A stretch of 64,000 nt of DNA from JACSRF01 sp963695505. Its GTDB lineage: Bacteria > Chloroflexota > Anaerolineae > Promineifilales > Promineifilaceae. Position numbers and translations under genes: made by a program. Numbering within the stretch: position 1 is the stretch's first letter; each line of letters begins with the position of its first letter. The DNA lies in contig CAVOGX010000014.1 in assembly GCA_963695505.1 (NCBI GenBank), positions 310,001 to 374,000 on the forward strand, given 5' to 3'. This document shows, piece after piece, positions 44,708 through 53,078 of the stretch. The notes under the pieces are model-generated. The model saw only the letters and a program-made list of their open reading frames with translations. It ran no database searches and had not been told where the DNA came from.

Positions 44708-45079
44708 TCAATCATCATCATCCGTCTGATGAATGCGAATTCGCCCCATTTCTACAATCCACAGCTTGCCCTCAATCGGCATCGTTTCCAACGCCTGCAA
44801 AAATTGGCGAACAAGCTGTTCCAAAATTGGGAGCGTGGGGTTCTTTGGCGCGCGAATGACAGCAATACCTGCGCCAGTCGCCGGGGGAAATCTAAATACG
44901 TTGGTAAAATCTAGATCAAGCGTTACCAGGCAACGCCCCTCATCTTGGCAAACCTGATAAAGTGCCAGGTCGGCCGCGCTGCCTAATGATTCTTGTACAA
45001 CAGTCTCGACATCATGCCCAGCAGCATAAAAAACGGCCTGGGCGCGTGTACCAAAGTTTTCATCTAGTTTGAACTTCAT
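44708..45079 (-). CDS. DUF5615 PIN-like protein, putative toxin
   Basis: 123 aa. The start MKFKLDENFG, then CLVTLDLDFTNVFRF with clustered acidic residues, is typical of the DUF5615 branch of PIN-like nucleases. Its start overlaps the DUF433 gene by 4 bp. Such pairs are common in Chloroflexota and Cyanobacteria and are thought to be toxin-antitoxin systems; toxicity has not been shown for most. Confidence 0.82.
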   Translation of the reverse strand: MKFKLDENFGTRAQAVFYAAGHDVETVVQESLGSAADLALYQVCQDEGRCLVTLDLDFTNVFRFPPATGAGIAVIRAPKNPTLPILEQLVRQFLQALETMPIEGKLWIVEMGRIRIHQTDDDD

Positions 45080-45315
45080 GCCATTGCCATCGGGATTTCG
45101 ACGTATCGTTCACGAGACATTTCTGCGCCATAAGCAATTGCCGCAAGAATGTCGTTTAATTCCAGGTGCGGGTATTCGGCCAAGATTTCTTCGGCGGTCA
45201 TGCCGTTAGCGAGGAAATCGAGGATGAGGGAAACCCAAATGCGCGTGCCGCGAATAGTGGGCTTGCCAAAGCAAATGTTGGGATCGATGGTGATGCGTTC
45301 GAGTAATGGGTTCAT
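45076..45315 (-). CDS. DUF433 protein, putative antitoxin
   Basis: 79 aa. ITIDPNICFGKPTIRGTRIW followed by EEILAEYPHLELNDILAAIA is the diagnostic DUF433 pattern, a small HTH-like fold. It precedes and overlaps by 4 bp the DUF5615 PIN-like gene, suggesting antitoxin-toxin order. Copies of an intergenic palindrome module lie on both sides of the pair. Confidence 0.85.
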   Translation of the reverse strand: MNPLLERITIDPNICFGKPTIRGTRIWVSLILDFLANGMTAEEILAEYPHLELNDILAAIAYGAEMSRERYVEIPMAMA

Positions 45316-45349
45316 ATATTAACCTCTTTTGGGGTAAGTATAGCATGGG

Positions 45350-45412
45350 GAACGGCCGTTTCTCCCCTTCACGCTTTATGAGAGAATTGGGGTGGGGAAA
45401 CGGCCGTTCAAT
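45350..45412. repeat. Intergenic repeat module B, copy of the module at 44593
   Basis: GAACGGCCGTTTCTCCCCTT, then ACGCTTTA, ATTGGGG and a second full AAACGGCCGTT. The structure equals the 44593 copy and differs by a few substitutions and indels. Confidence 0.65.
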
Positions 45413-45427
45413 CTTCAATCGCCAATC

Positions 45428-48400
45428 TCACATATTCCGCCGGTACTGCCCCCCCACCGCATACAGCGCCTGCGTAATTTGCCCCAGCGAACACACCTTC
45501 ACCGCTTCCATCAGCGCCTCAAACATATTTTCGTTGTGGATCGCCGCCAGCTGCAGCGCCCGCAGTTGCGCCGCCGCCTTCTCTGGCTGCCACGCCTGCA
45601 GCGCCTGCACCTCGGCAATCTGCAGCTCCTTCTCTTCCGTCGTCGAGCGAATCACTTCTTGCGGAATGATCGTCGGCGACCCTTCGTCGGAGAGGAAGGT
45701 GTTCACGCCAATAATCGGCAGTTCGCCGCTGTGCTTCAGCTGCTCGTAATACAGCGACTCTTCCTGGATTTTGCTGCGCTGGTACATGGTCTCCATCGCC
45801 CCCAGCACGCCGCCGCGCTCCGTGATGCGGTCAAATTCCGCCAGCACCGCCTCTTCCACCAGGTCGGTCAGTTCCTCGATGATAAACGACCCCTGCAGCG
45901 GGTTTTCGTTCTTCGCCAGCCCCAGTTCGTGGTTGATGATCAGCTGGATGGCCATGGCCCGCCGCACCGATTCTTCCGTGGGCGTGGTGATCGCTTCGTC
46001 GTAGGCGTTGGTGTGCAGCGAATTGCAGTTGTCGTAGATGGCGTAAAGCGCCTGCAGGGTGGTGCGGATGTCGTTGAAGCCAATTTCCTGCGCGTGCAGC
46101 GAACGGCCGCTCGTCTGGATGTGGTATTTCAGCTTCTGCGCCCGCTCGTCGGCTCCGTATTTCAGCTTCATCGCCTTGGCCCAGATGCGCCGCGCCACCC
46201 GGCCAATGACGGCGTATTCCGGGTCCATGCCATTGGAGAAAAAGAAGGAGAAATTGGGCGCAAACTCGTTCACGTCCATGCCCCGCGCCAGGTAATATTC
46301 TACAAAGGTGAAGCCATTCGCCAGCGTAAAGGCCAGCTGGGTGATGGGATTGGCGCCTGCTTCGGCGATGTGGTAGCCGGAAATGGAGACGCTGTAGAAG
46401 TTGCGCACGTTGTGGTCGATGAAATATTGCTGCACGTCGCCCATCAGCCGCAGGGCGAACTCGGTCGAGAAGATGCAGGTGTTTTGCGCCTGGTCTTCTT
46501 TGAGGATGTCGGCCTGCACCGTGCCGCGCACGGTGGACAAGGGCGTGCGCCTTGATCTCGGCGTACACGTCCGGCGGCAGCACCTGGTCGCCGGTCACGC
46601 CCAGCAGCAGCAGCCCCAGCCCGTCGTTGCCTTCGGGCAGGTCGCCATTGTAAGACGGCCGTTCCAGCCCCCGCTCGTCATACAATTCCCGCAGCTTCGC
46701 CTCCACCTCGATCCTCCAGCCCATGCTCGCGGATGTAAAGCTCACACTGCTGGTCAATGGCCGCATTCAGGAAAAACGCCAGCATCGTCGGCGCCGGGCC
46801 GTTAATCGTCATGCTCACCGAGGTCGTCGGGTCGCACAGGTTAAAGCCGCTGTACAGCTTCTTGGCGTCGTCCAGGCTGGCAATGGAAACGCCGGAGTTG
46901 CCGATTTTGCCGTAAATGTCGGGGCGCGTGGCCGGGTCTTCGCCGTACAGCGTCACCGAATCAAACGCCGTCGAGAGCCGCTTGGCGGGCATGCCCAGCG
47001 AGACGTAGTGGAAGCGTTTGTTGGTGCGCTCCGGGCCGCCTTCGCCGGCAAACATGCGCGTCGGGTCTTCGGCCGTGCGCTTGAAGGGAAATACGCCGGC
47101 CGTGTACGGAAATTCGCCGGGCACATTTTCCTGCAAGCACCCACTTCAGCATATCGCCCCAGCCTTTGTAGCGCGGCAGCGTCACTTTCGGCATCTGGGT
47201 ATGCGACAGCGATTCCGTTGTGGTCGGCACGCGAATATCCCGCCCACGCACCTGATAGACGTACTCGTCGCCGGCGTAGCGCGCCTTTTTCTCGGCCCAG
47301 TCATCCAGAATTTGCTGGTTGCGCCGGTCCAAATCGAGGCTGATCTGCTGCGTACAGTACCTCTAGCTGTTCTGCCAGCCTGGTTACGGTCAGCCAGGTC
47401 AGAACTGCGCAAGGCGTCAATGGTTTGCCGCAGTCCATACAGCCGGTCGGCCACGCCAGCTTGCGCGTCAGCCCACTGGTTGTAGCCGCGAATCGTCTCG
47501 GCTATTTCGCTGAGGTAGCGCACGCGGGCTGGCGGAATGATGTAGATTTTTTCCGACATTTCGTCCGACGCTTCCAGGTGGGACTCCAAATCGGCGCCGG
47601 TTTTGCGGGCGATGGCGTCACATGACGGCGCGGTAAAGCTGGTTGGTGCCAGGGTCGTTGAACTGGCTGGCAATGGTGCCAAAGACCGGCATCTCGTCCA
47701 CCGGCTTGCTCCCAGAGCTGGTGGTTGCGCTGGTACTGCTTCTTGACGTCGCGCAGCGCGTCCTGCGCCCCGCGCTTGTCAAATTTATTGATGGCGATGA
47801 CGTCGGCGAAGTCGAGCATGTCGATTTTTTCCAGCTGCGTTGCCGCGCCATATTCAGGCGTCATCACGTACAACGTCACGTCGGAAAAATCGACAATTTC
47901 CGTGTCCGACTGGCCAATGCCGGAGGTTTCCAGAATGATCAGGTCAAACTGGGCCGCTTTGAGGATGGCCAGCACCTCGGGAATGTGGCGGGATAGGGCC
48001 AGGTTGCTCTGGCGCGTGGCCAGGGAGCGCATGTAGACGCGCTCGTTGTAGACGCTGTTCATGCGGATGCGGTCGCCGAGCAGTGCGCCGCCGGTGCGCC
48101 GCTTGGAGGGGTCGACGCTGACGATGGCGATCTGCTTGTCGGGAAAGTCGAGCAAAAAGCGGCGCACCAGTTCGTCCACCAGCGACGATTTGCCCGCGCC
48201 GCCGGTGCCGGTGATGCCCAGAACGGGCGGCAGGCAGGTCTGTCAAACGCCGGTGCACTTCGTCCATGATCGGCTCACGAAATCCGGCTCGTTTTCCACG
48301 GCCGAAATCAAGCGCCCCAACGCCCGTGCCGTCACCCACTGCTTGACTTCGTGCAAAACGGCCGTGCTGCTGCCATTTCCTGCCATGCGGTCGTACGCTT

Positions 48401-48881
48401 CAGCAATGGCTTCCTTCCATTTGTCCACGTCCAGCTTGCCGGTGGGGAAGTCGGCCTGTTGCAGCAGGTCGTTAATCATGCCTTGCAAGCCCATGGAACG
48501 GCCGTCGTCGGGGGAGTAGATGCGCGTGATGCCGTAGTCGTGGAGTTCGGCGATTTCGTCGGGCAGAATGGTGCCGCCGCCGCCGCCAAAGATTTTAATG
48601 TGGCCGCACCCCTGCTCGCGCAGCAGGTCGTGCATGTATTTGAAAAATTCCAGGTGACCGCCCTGATAGCTGGTGATGGCAATGGCCTGGGCGTCTTCTT
48701 GAACGGCCGTATTCACAATCTCGTGCACGCTGCGGTTATGGCCCAGGTGGATGACTTCGCCGCCGCAGGCCTGCAGGATGCGGCGCATGATGTTGATGGC
48801 CGCGTCGTGGCCGTCAAAGAGGCTGCCGGCGGTGACAAGGCGGATTTTGTTGGTGGGGGAATAGGGGGTAATCGGTTGCAT
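45428..48881 (-). pseudogene. icmF: Fused isobutyryl-CoA mutase (IcmF), about nine frame breaks
   Basis: IcmF interconverts isobutyryl-CoA and butyryl-CoA and carries its own G-protein chaperone. The order is readable: B12-binding domain (SLFDGHDAAINIMRRIL, SYQGGHLEFF, GGGGGTILPDEI), MeaB-like G domain (LGITGTGGAGKSSLVDEL, VIAINKFDKRG), linker, and mutase domain (FPYTAGVFPFKRTAEDPTRM, IFSTEFALRLMGDVQQYF, FVEYYLARGMDVNEFAP, AYDEAITTPTEESVRRAMA). Frame changes lie near 48285, 48237, 47710, 47628, 47390, 47352, 47132, 46713 and 46540. Every domain is conserved, so sequencing errors are more likely than decay, but I record it as disrupted. The start is ATG 48881. Confidence 0.85.
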
Positions 48882-48982
48882 CTTTCTCCTTAGAACAAGA
48901 ATTTAGCGTAGAGGGGGTCTGCATCCCGATGCTTCAATTTTTTCTGAGCGTTAGTATAGCACAAGGGGGGAAACGGCCGTCA

Positions 48983-49432
48983 CTACGGTAAATGTTCTAA
49001 ATCATTCAAATCTTTGTGCCGGCCACTTGCTTTTTTATTTTGCTTCAACCGTTCCAGACTAATCAAGTTTACGGGTATGCTATCAATCGTATCTACAATA
49101 CGCTCGTTAAAACATTCTTCAAACTCAACACCGGAAACGCTCGTTAAAATTTCCAGCCGCATAGGGGGCAAACCCATACGAATTACTTTATCTTCTTGCA
49201 AGAAAATTGTCTCTTCCAATTCGGGTAGGTCAAAACCAAACTGTTTAAGGGCGGTTACAATTCGCCGTGCATTGTCAGGGTGAGTGGCAATCCAGATATC
49301 CATGTCCACTGTTGCTCGCGGATACCCATGATAGCCCACAGCATAGCCACCAATGAGTAAGTAACGAACATTATGGGCGTTCAGTAATTGTAAGAACTCT
49401 TTGAAGTCGGGTGGTAGATGGGTCGTAGCCAT
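48983..49432 (-). CDS. Nucleotidyltransferase (DUF6036/AbiEii-like), putative toxin
   Basis: 149 aa from ATG 49432. RYLLIGGYAVGYHGYPRATV followed by DMDIWI is the nucleotidyltransferase core (GG/GY ... DxD). MGLPPMRLEILTSVSGVEFEE is typical of the family. It overlaps a 71-aa gene by 62 bp in another frame on the same strand; this pairing recurs in many genomes as a putative toxin-antitoxin module. It lies between icmF and an icmF-like remnant. Confidence 0.78.
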   Translation of the reverse strand: MATTHLPPDFKEFLQLLNAHNVRYLLIGGYAVGYHGYPRATVDMDIWIATHPDNARRIVTALKQFGFDLPELEETIFLQEDKVIRMGLPPMRLEILTSVSGVEFEECFNERIVDTIDSIPVNLISLERLKQNKKASGRHKDLNDLEHLP

Positions 49433-49586
49433 AGATGATCTGCCGCATTTGTTCAAGGGCGGCCAGACGCTTATGCGGGGATTGGCTGAGCCAGTAAGCG
49501 CGTTCATCAGAGTCATCGTCTAACGCCGTAACCAGCAGCCGGGTTTTATCCATTTGCATTGTCGAAAGCCGGAGTTGCATACTCAT
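49371..49586 (-). CDS. Small partner of the DUF6036 nucleotidyltransferase, putative antitoxin
   Basis: 71 aa. The core DDDSDERAYWLSQSPHKRLA, then EQMRQIIYGYDPSTTRLQRV, is the recurrent small protein encoded upstream of DUF6036-type nucleotidyltransferases. The 62-bp overlap implies coupled translation. The start may be ATG 49586 or the internal ATG 49553 (MDKTRLLVTAL); neither has a strong ribosome site. Antitoxin function is inferred from the arrangement. Confidence 0.68.
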   Translation of the reverse strand: MSMQLRLSTMQMDKTRLLVTALDDDSDERAYWLSQSPHKRLAALEQMRQIIYGYDPSTTRLQRVLTITERP

Positions 49587-49616
49587 ATTTTATACTAGAT
49601 GATCTCAATCTCCTAA

Positions 49617-49722
49617 ACGCTGCGGTTAGCCGGGTTGGGCACCTCATCACCTAAGCTTTCCAAGATGCGGCACATGATGCTAATTAACGCGTCGTGGGTA
49701 ATTTGAGTTAGTGGGGAATACG
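49617..49722 (-). pseudogene. Remnant of an icmF-like 5' end (B12-binding domain)
   Basis: The residues HDALISIMCRILESLGDEV followed by PNPANRSV align with icmF HDAAINIMRRILQACGGEV followed by IHLGHNRSV. The nucleotides also match over about 90 bp, from the NRSV codons back to GTGGGGGA before the icmF start. It ends in a stop directly after NRSV. The piece lies 0.75 kb upstream of the intact icmF 5' end, across the DUF6036 module. It looks like the debris of a duplication or of an older mutase gene. Confidence 0.6.
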
Positions 49723-49801
49723 GCCGTTTCCCTCTTCCCCTTCTCCCCCACCCTATGCTAAGATAGATGTATTCAGCAATCAAACCCGGACAAAGAGCAG
49801 C

Positions 49802-50050
49802 ATGATGCAAATTCAAACGCGACTCAGCGGTGAGCTGGCACAGCAGGTAGGTATGGCCCGTCTTTCAGTGACTTTACCTGACGGCGCTACCGTGGCCGAT
49901 TTGCTGGCCTGGCTGCGCCAGCAGTACCCCACCACCACCGCACGCCTGGAAACGGCCGTACCCATCATTGCTGGCCGCCACGTTTCCCCCACCGAGTCCC
50001 TGGTCGACGGTCAGGAAGTGGCCCTCCTGCTGCCCATTGCCGGCGGTTGA
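49802..50050 (+). CDS. MoaD/ThiS-family ubiquitin-like sulfur carrier
   Basis: 82 aa. The beta-grasp fold is suggested by ARLSVTLPDGATVADLLAWL, and the protein ends in LLPIAGG, the diglycine tail that is adenylated and thiocarboxylated. MoaD donates sulfur to molybdopterin; ThiS serves thiamine. A molbindin gene 4.5 kb away makes a molybdenum role plausible, but no moaE or moeB is adjacent. The start is ATG 49802 or 49805. A formamidase gene follows in the same direction after 142 bp. Confidence 0.82.
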   Translation: MMQIQTRLSGELAQQVGMARLSVTLPDGATVADLLAWLRQQYPTTTARLETAVPIIAGRHVSPTESLVDGQEVALLLPIAGG

Positions 50051-50192
50051 TGCTCCTTGCGTGGAAATTCGCCACCCAATAACCAGAAATCCCCCTCATG
50101 CAAAACGCTGCAGATAGGAGGAATTCAGCATTAAGCATTCAACATTCACCCTTTACCCACCAAATTTCATCTTTTTTTAGAGGAGGTATTCC

Positions 50193-51545
50193 ATGACACT
50201 AGAAATGCAGGCTAAAGCAAACACCGGTGCAGCATCCGACGGCAACGGGTTCGGCCACGAGACCGTCTTCGTCGACCAATTTATTGACGGCATCCTTGAT
50301 CCCCACAAGCCGATGCTGGGACCGGTGCGCGACGGCGGGCACATCGTCGCCAATACTGCCCCCGGCTGCTGGGGGCCAATGATCACGCCGGAAATTCGCG
50401 GCGGCCACGAGGTTACCGTGCCTGTGGCCGTGGCCGGGGCGGAAGTGGGTGACGCCATCGCCATCCGCATCAAGGATATCACCGTCACCTCGCTGGCCAC
50501 CGCCTCCGGCAACGACGTGTTCATGAACGGCCGTTTCCTGGGTGACCCCTACGTGGCCGGGAAATGCCCGGAATGTGGCACCCTTTACCCCAAAACCGTC
50601 ATCAAAGGCATTGGCCAGACCGCTGTGCGCTGCGCCAAATGCGGCGCGGACGCCGCCCCCTTCAACTTCACCAATGGCTACACCATCGCCTTCGACGGCA
50701 ACCGCGCCGTGGGCGTGACCCTGCCGCAGGAAGCAGCCGAGGAAATCGCCCACCACGCCAAGCAGTTTGCCGCCCTGCCGGAAAAATCTATCCAGAACCC
50801 CATTTTGACTTTTGCCCCCCATGATTTGGTAGGACTGGTAGCCCGGTTACGGCCGTTTATGGGCCAGCTTGGCACCACCCCCTCCCATCCCATTCCCGAC
50901 TCGCACAACGCCGGGGACTTTGGCTCCTTCCTCATTGGCGCGCCGCACGAGTATGCCATCACCGCAGAGCAGTTGGAGCAGCACCGCACCGACGGCCACC
51001 TGGATATAGACGCCGTGCGCGCCGGAGCCATCCTCATCTGCCCGGTGAAGACGCCCGGTGGCGGCATTTACCTGGGGGACATGCACGCGCTGCAAGGAGA
51101 TGGGGAAATAGCCGGGCACACCTGCGACGTCTCCGGCACGGTGACTCTGCAAGTACATCTGCTGAAGGGGCTGAACATTGATGGCCCGCTGCTTTTCCCG
51201 GTGTTGGAAGACCTGCCCTTCCTGGCCCGGCCATTAACCGGAGAAGAGGAGTCCCGCGCCCTGGCCGTCGCCGCCCAATGGGGCACAACCCTGGAAGCGT
51301 CGGCGCCCATCTCCGTCATCGGCACCGGCCCCGACCTGAACGCGGCCACAGATAATGGCCTAGCCCGCGCGGCGGAGCTGCTGGAAATGAGCGTGCCGGA
51401 AGTGAAAAACCGCGCCACCATCACCGGTGGCATTGAAATTGGGCGTCATCCTGGCGTGGTGCAGGTCACCTTCCGCGCCCCGCTGGACAGGCTGGAAAAG
51501 CGCGGCCTGCTGCCCTTTGTGCGCGACCAGTACGGCATTGGCTAG
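50193..51545 (+). CDS. Acetamidase/formamidase family protein with zinc-ribbon insertion
   Basis: 450 aa; AGAGGAGG lies 9 bp before ATG 50193. The family hydrolyses formamide, acetamide or similar to ammonia and acid. IRGGHEVTVPVAV, IPDSHNAGDFGSFL and IYLGDMHALQGDGEIAGHT carry the metal-binding Asp and His residues. Unusually, CPECGTLYPKTVIKGIGQTA followed by VRCAKCGADA forms a CxxC-CxxC zinc ribbon near residue 125-155, not found in the classic enzymes. It may bind an additional metal or a partner. The gene converges with the Rieske gene. Confidence 0.82.
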   Translation: MTLEMQAKANTGAASDGNGFGHETVFVDQFIDGILDPHKPMLGPVRDGGHIVANTAPGCWGPMITPEIRGGHEVTVPVAVAGAEVGDAIAIRIKDITVTSLATASGNDVFMNGRFLGDPYVAGKCPECGTLYPKTVIKGIGQTAVRCAKCGADAAPFNFTNGYTIAFDGNRAVGVTLPQEAAEEIAHHAKQFAALPEKSIQNPILTFAPHDLVGLVARLRPFMGQLGTTPSHPIPDSHNAGDFGSFLIGAPHEYAITAEQLEQHRTDGHLDIDAVRAGAILICPVKTPGGGIYLGDMHALQGDGEIAGHTCDVSGTVTLQVHLLKGLNIDGPLLFPVLEDLPFLARPLTGEEESRALAVAAQWGTTLEASAPISVIGTGPDLNAATDNGLARAAELLEMSVPEVKNRATITGGIEIGRHPGVVQVTFRAPLDRLEKRGLLPFVRDQYGIG

Positions 51546-51559
51546 TGCTCGTTACCCGT

Positions 51560-51602
51560 GATCCGTAATCGGTAATCCGTTCCGTATTACGATTTACGGT
51601 TA
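51560..51602. repeat. AT-rich imperfect hairpin between convergent genes
   Basis: The arms CCGTAATCGGTAAT and ATTACGATTTACGG pair with single-base bulges, and several CGTAAT/GGTAAT units repeat around them. It could be a bidirectional terminator or a dispersed repeat. Confidence 0.45.
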
Positions 51603-51621
51603 GCGGCTTACGGACAACGGT

Positions 51622-52068
51622 TTACGAAACGGTGAGCCGTTCCGCCGCGGGGACTTGCCGCGTCAAATCTACGCGCAGCAGTCCTTGCGGCGTGCGGCTG
51701 ACGGCTACGTGAGGCAGCGCCTGCATAGCCGGACCGTGAATGACGCTGCCATCCACATGGAAGCGGCTGCCGTGGCAGGGGCAGGCCAGTTCGCCTGCTT
51801 CATGGTTGACCAGGCAGCCCAAATGGGTGCATACGGCCGTTACCGCATACAATCCTGCCGCATCCCGCACAATCCAGCAGTTGCCTCCGGGAACGGCCGT
51901 AACGCTCCCAAGTACGTAAGATTCCGGCACGCCCAGCGTGAATTGCCGCGCCTGGGTCACCGGCTCCTCGTACCCCAAAAACTTGCGCACACTGTTCAGC
52001 AGCAGCAGTCCAGAAAATGAAAGGCTGAGCTGTAATACCCGCCGCCGCGAAAAAGTTAAACGCTTCAC
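51622..52068 (-). CDS. Rieske [2Fe-2S] protein of a cytochrome bc complex
   Basis: 148 aa. The GTG start at 52068 overlaps the cytochrome b stop (GTGA). An N-terminal helix (RRVLQLSLSFSGLLLLNSVR) anchors it in the membrane. The cluster ligands are CTHLGC and CPCHGS, the standard Cys-His pairs with the disulfide Cys residues. It accepts electrons from quinol in the bc complex. It is third in the operon cytochrome c - cytochrome b - Rieske. Confidence 0.92.
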   Translation of the reverse strand: MKRLTFSRRRVLQLSLSFSGLLLLNSVRKFLGYEEPVTQARQFTLGVPESYVLGSVTAVPGGNCWIVRDAAGLYAVTAVCTHLGCLVNHEAGELACPCHGSRFHVDGSVIHGPAMQALPHVAVSRTPQGLLRVDLTRQVPAAERLTVS

Positions 52069-53078
52069 CTTGCACCCCACAAAATCAAACCCAAGACTGT
52101 GACCATCATCACTAGCGCCAGCCACTGCGCCCAACGCCCTTCGCGATTAAACCACACGCCCACTCCTGCTGCGCGGCGGTCTATGGCGTAGGGCAGCAGC
52201 GCCAGCACTGCCAGCAGCAGCAGCGGCACGCCCACACCCATGAGCAAGGGCGGGCCGTAACGCAAGAGCTGCTGCACCCACAGGAAAAACCAGGGAGCAG
52301 TCGCTTCCGCTGGGAGATGGCTAAAATCGGCCGTAGGCCCCAGCGCCGGCGGAAAGAGCAGCGCCACCACCAGTAGCAAAATTGTAACTGACAACATGCC
52401 AACGGCTTCACGCCGCACCAGCTCGTCGCGATGAATGGTCTCCAGTCGCATTTTTGCCCGCGAAATACCACCATCCCGCCGCACGCGGAAAATGTGCCAG
52501 GCGATGAGAAAGAGGGTGATGAGCATTAAGCCAAAGAGATGCCAGCCGTAGAGGCGCACCACGGTAACCGAGCCAATTTCGCTGCTGCCCACCACCATGG
52601 CGTATAAACCGGGCCCCACCAGGGGAATGCTGCGCAGCAGGTTGGTGCCTACCATCAGCGCCCAGGCAATGTCGCTGTCCCAGCGCAGGGCGTAACCGGT
52701 GAAGTTGAACAGCAGCAGCAGCACCAGCAGCGCCAGCCCTAATAGCCAGTTGAAGCGGCGCGGTGGCTTGTAGGCGCCGGTGAAAACCACGCGCAGCAGG
52801 TGCAGCACGCTGACTATGACCATGCCCTGGGCCGCCCAGTAGTGCAGACTGCGCACCAGCCAGCCAAAAGGCACTAGGGTAATCATGGCTTGCAAGGATT
52901 TGTTTGCCTCGGCTGCGCTGGGGACGTAGTAAAAAACTTCCAATGCGCCGGTAAGGGCAAGGACGACAAACAGGTAAACGGCCGTTCCTCCCAAACCAAA
53001 CGTATACCGCCAGCGCGCCTCCCGGGCGGGAATGTGCGGTGGGTGCAGGTGGTGGAAGAAGCTGGGTCGCTTAGCCAC
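52065..53078 (-). CDS. Cytochrome b subunit of the bc complex
   Basis: 337 aa with about eight helices. Haem ligand histidines are visible in VRSLHYWAAQG, SVLHLLRVVFTGAYKPPRR, LYGWHLFGLML and IAWHIFRVRRDGG. The quinone-site PEWY motif in the C-terminal part is replaced (ATAPWFFLWVQQLLRY), as in several Chloroflexota and Firmicutes enzymes, from memory of the family. It overlaps both neighbours (8 bp with the cytochrome c gene, 4 bp with Rieske), so the three subunits are co-translated. Confidence 0.9.
   Translation of the reverse strand: MAKRPSFFHHLHPPHIPAREARWRYTFGLGGTAVYLFVVLALTGALEVFYYVPSAAEANKSLQAMITLVPFGWLVRSLHYWAAQGMVIVSVLHLLRVVFTGAYKPPRRFNWLLGLALLVLLLLFNFTGYALRWDSDIAWALMVGTNLLRSIPLVGPGLYAMVVGSSEIGSVTVVRLYGWHLFGLMLITLFLIAWHIFRVRRDGGISRAKMRLETIHRDELVRREAVGMLSVTILLLVVALLFPPALGPTADFSHLPAEATAPWFFLWVQQLLRYGPPLLMGVGVPLLLLAVLALLPYAIDRRAAGVGVWFNREGRWAQWLALVMMVTVLGLILWGAR

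Noticed and set aside
44593..45412. A composite transposon bounded by the two repeat modules
   Set aside because: No transposase is linked and no target duplication is visible outside the modules; I keep them as dispersed repeats only.
45428..48881. Reading the icmF region as five or six separate small genes
   Set aside because: The pieces join in order into one IcmF with no domain missing; separate genes would need unusual starts in mid-domain.
45392..48893. Plus-strand frames of up to 387 codons across icmF
   Set aside because: They lie antisense to conserved IcmF domains and translate to low-complexity His/Arg/Val sequence typical of antisense shadow.
49613..49816. A 67-aa gene overlapping the MoaD-like start
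   Set aside because: Only its C-terminal part is meaningful and matches the icmF B12-binding domain; the N-terminal part is antisense to the 5' end of the MoaD-like gene and its upstream DNA.
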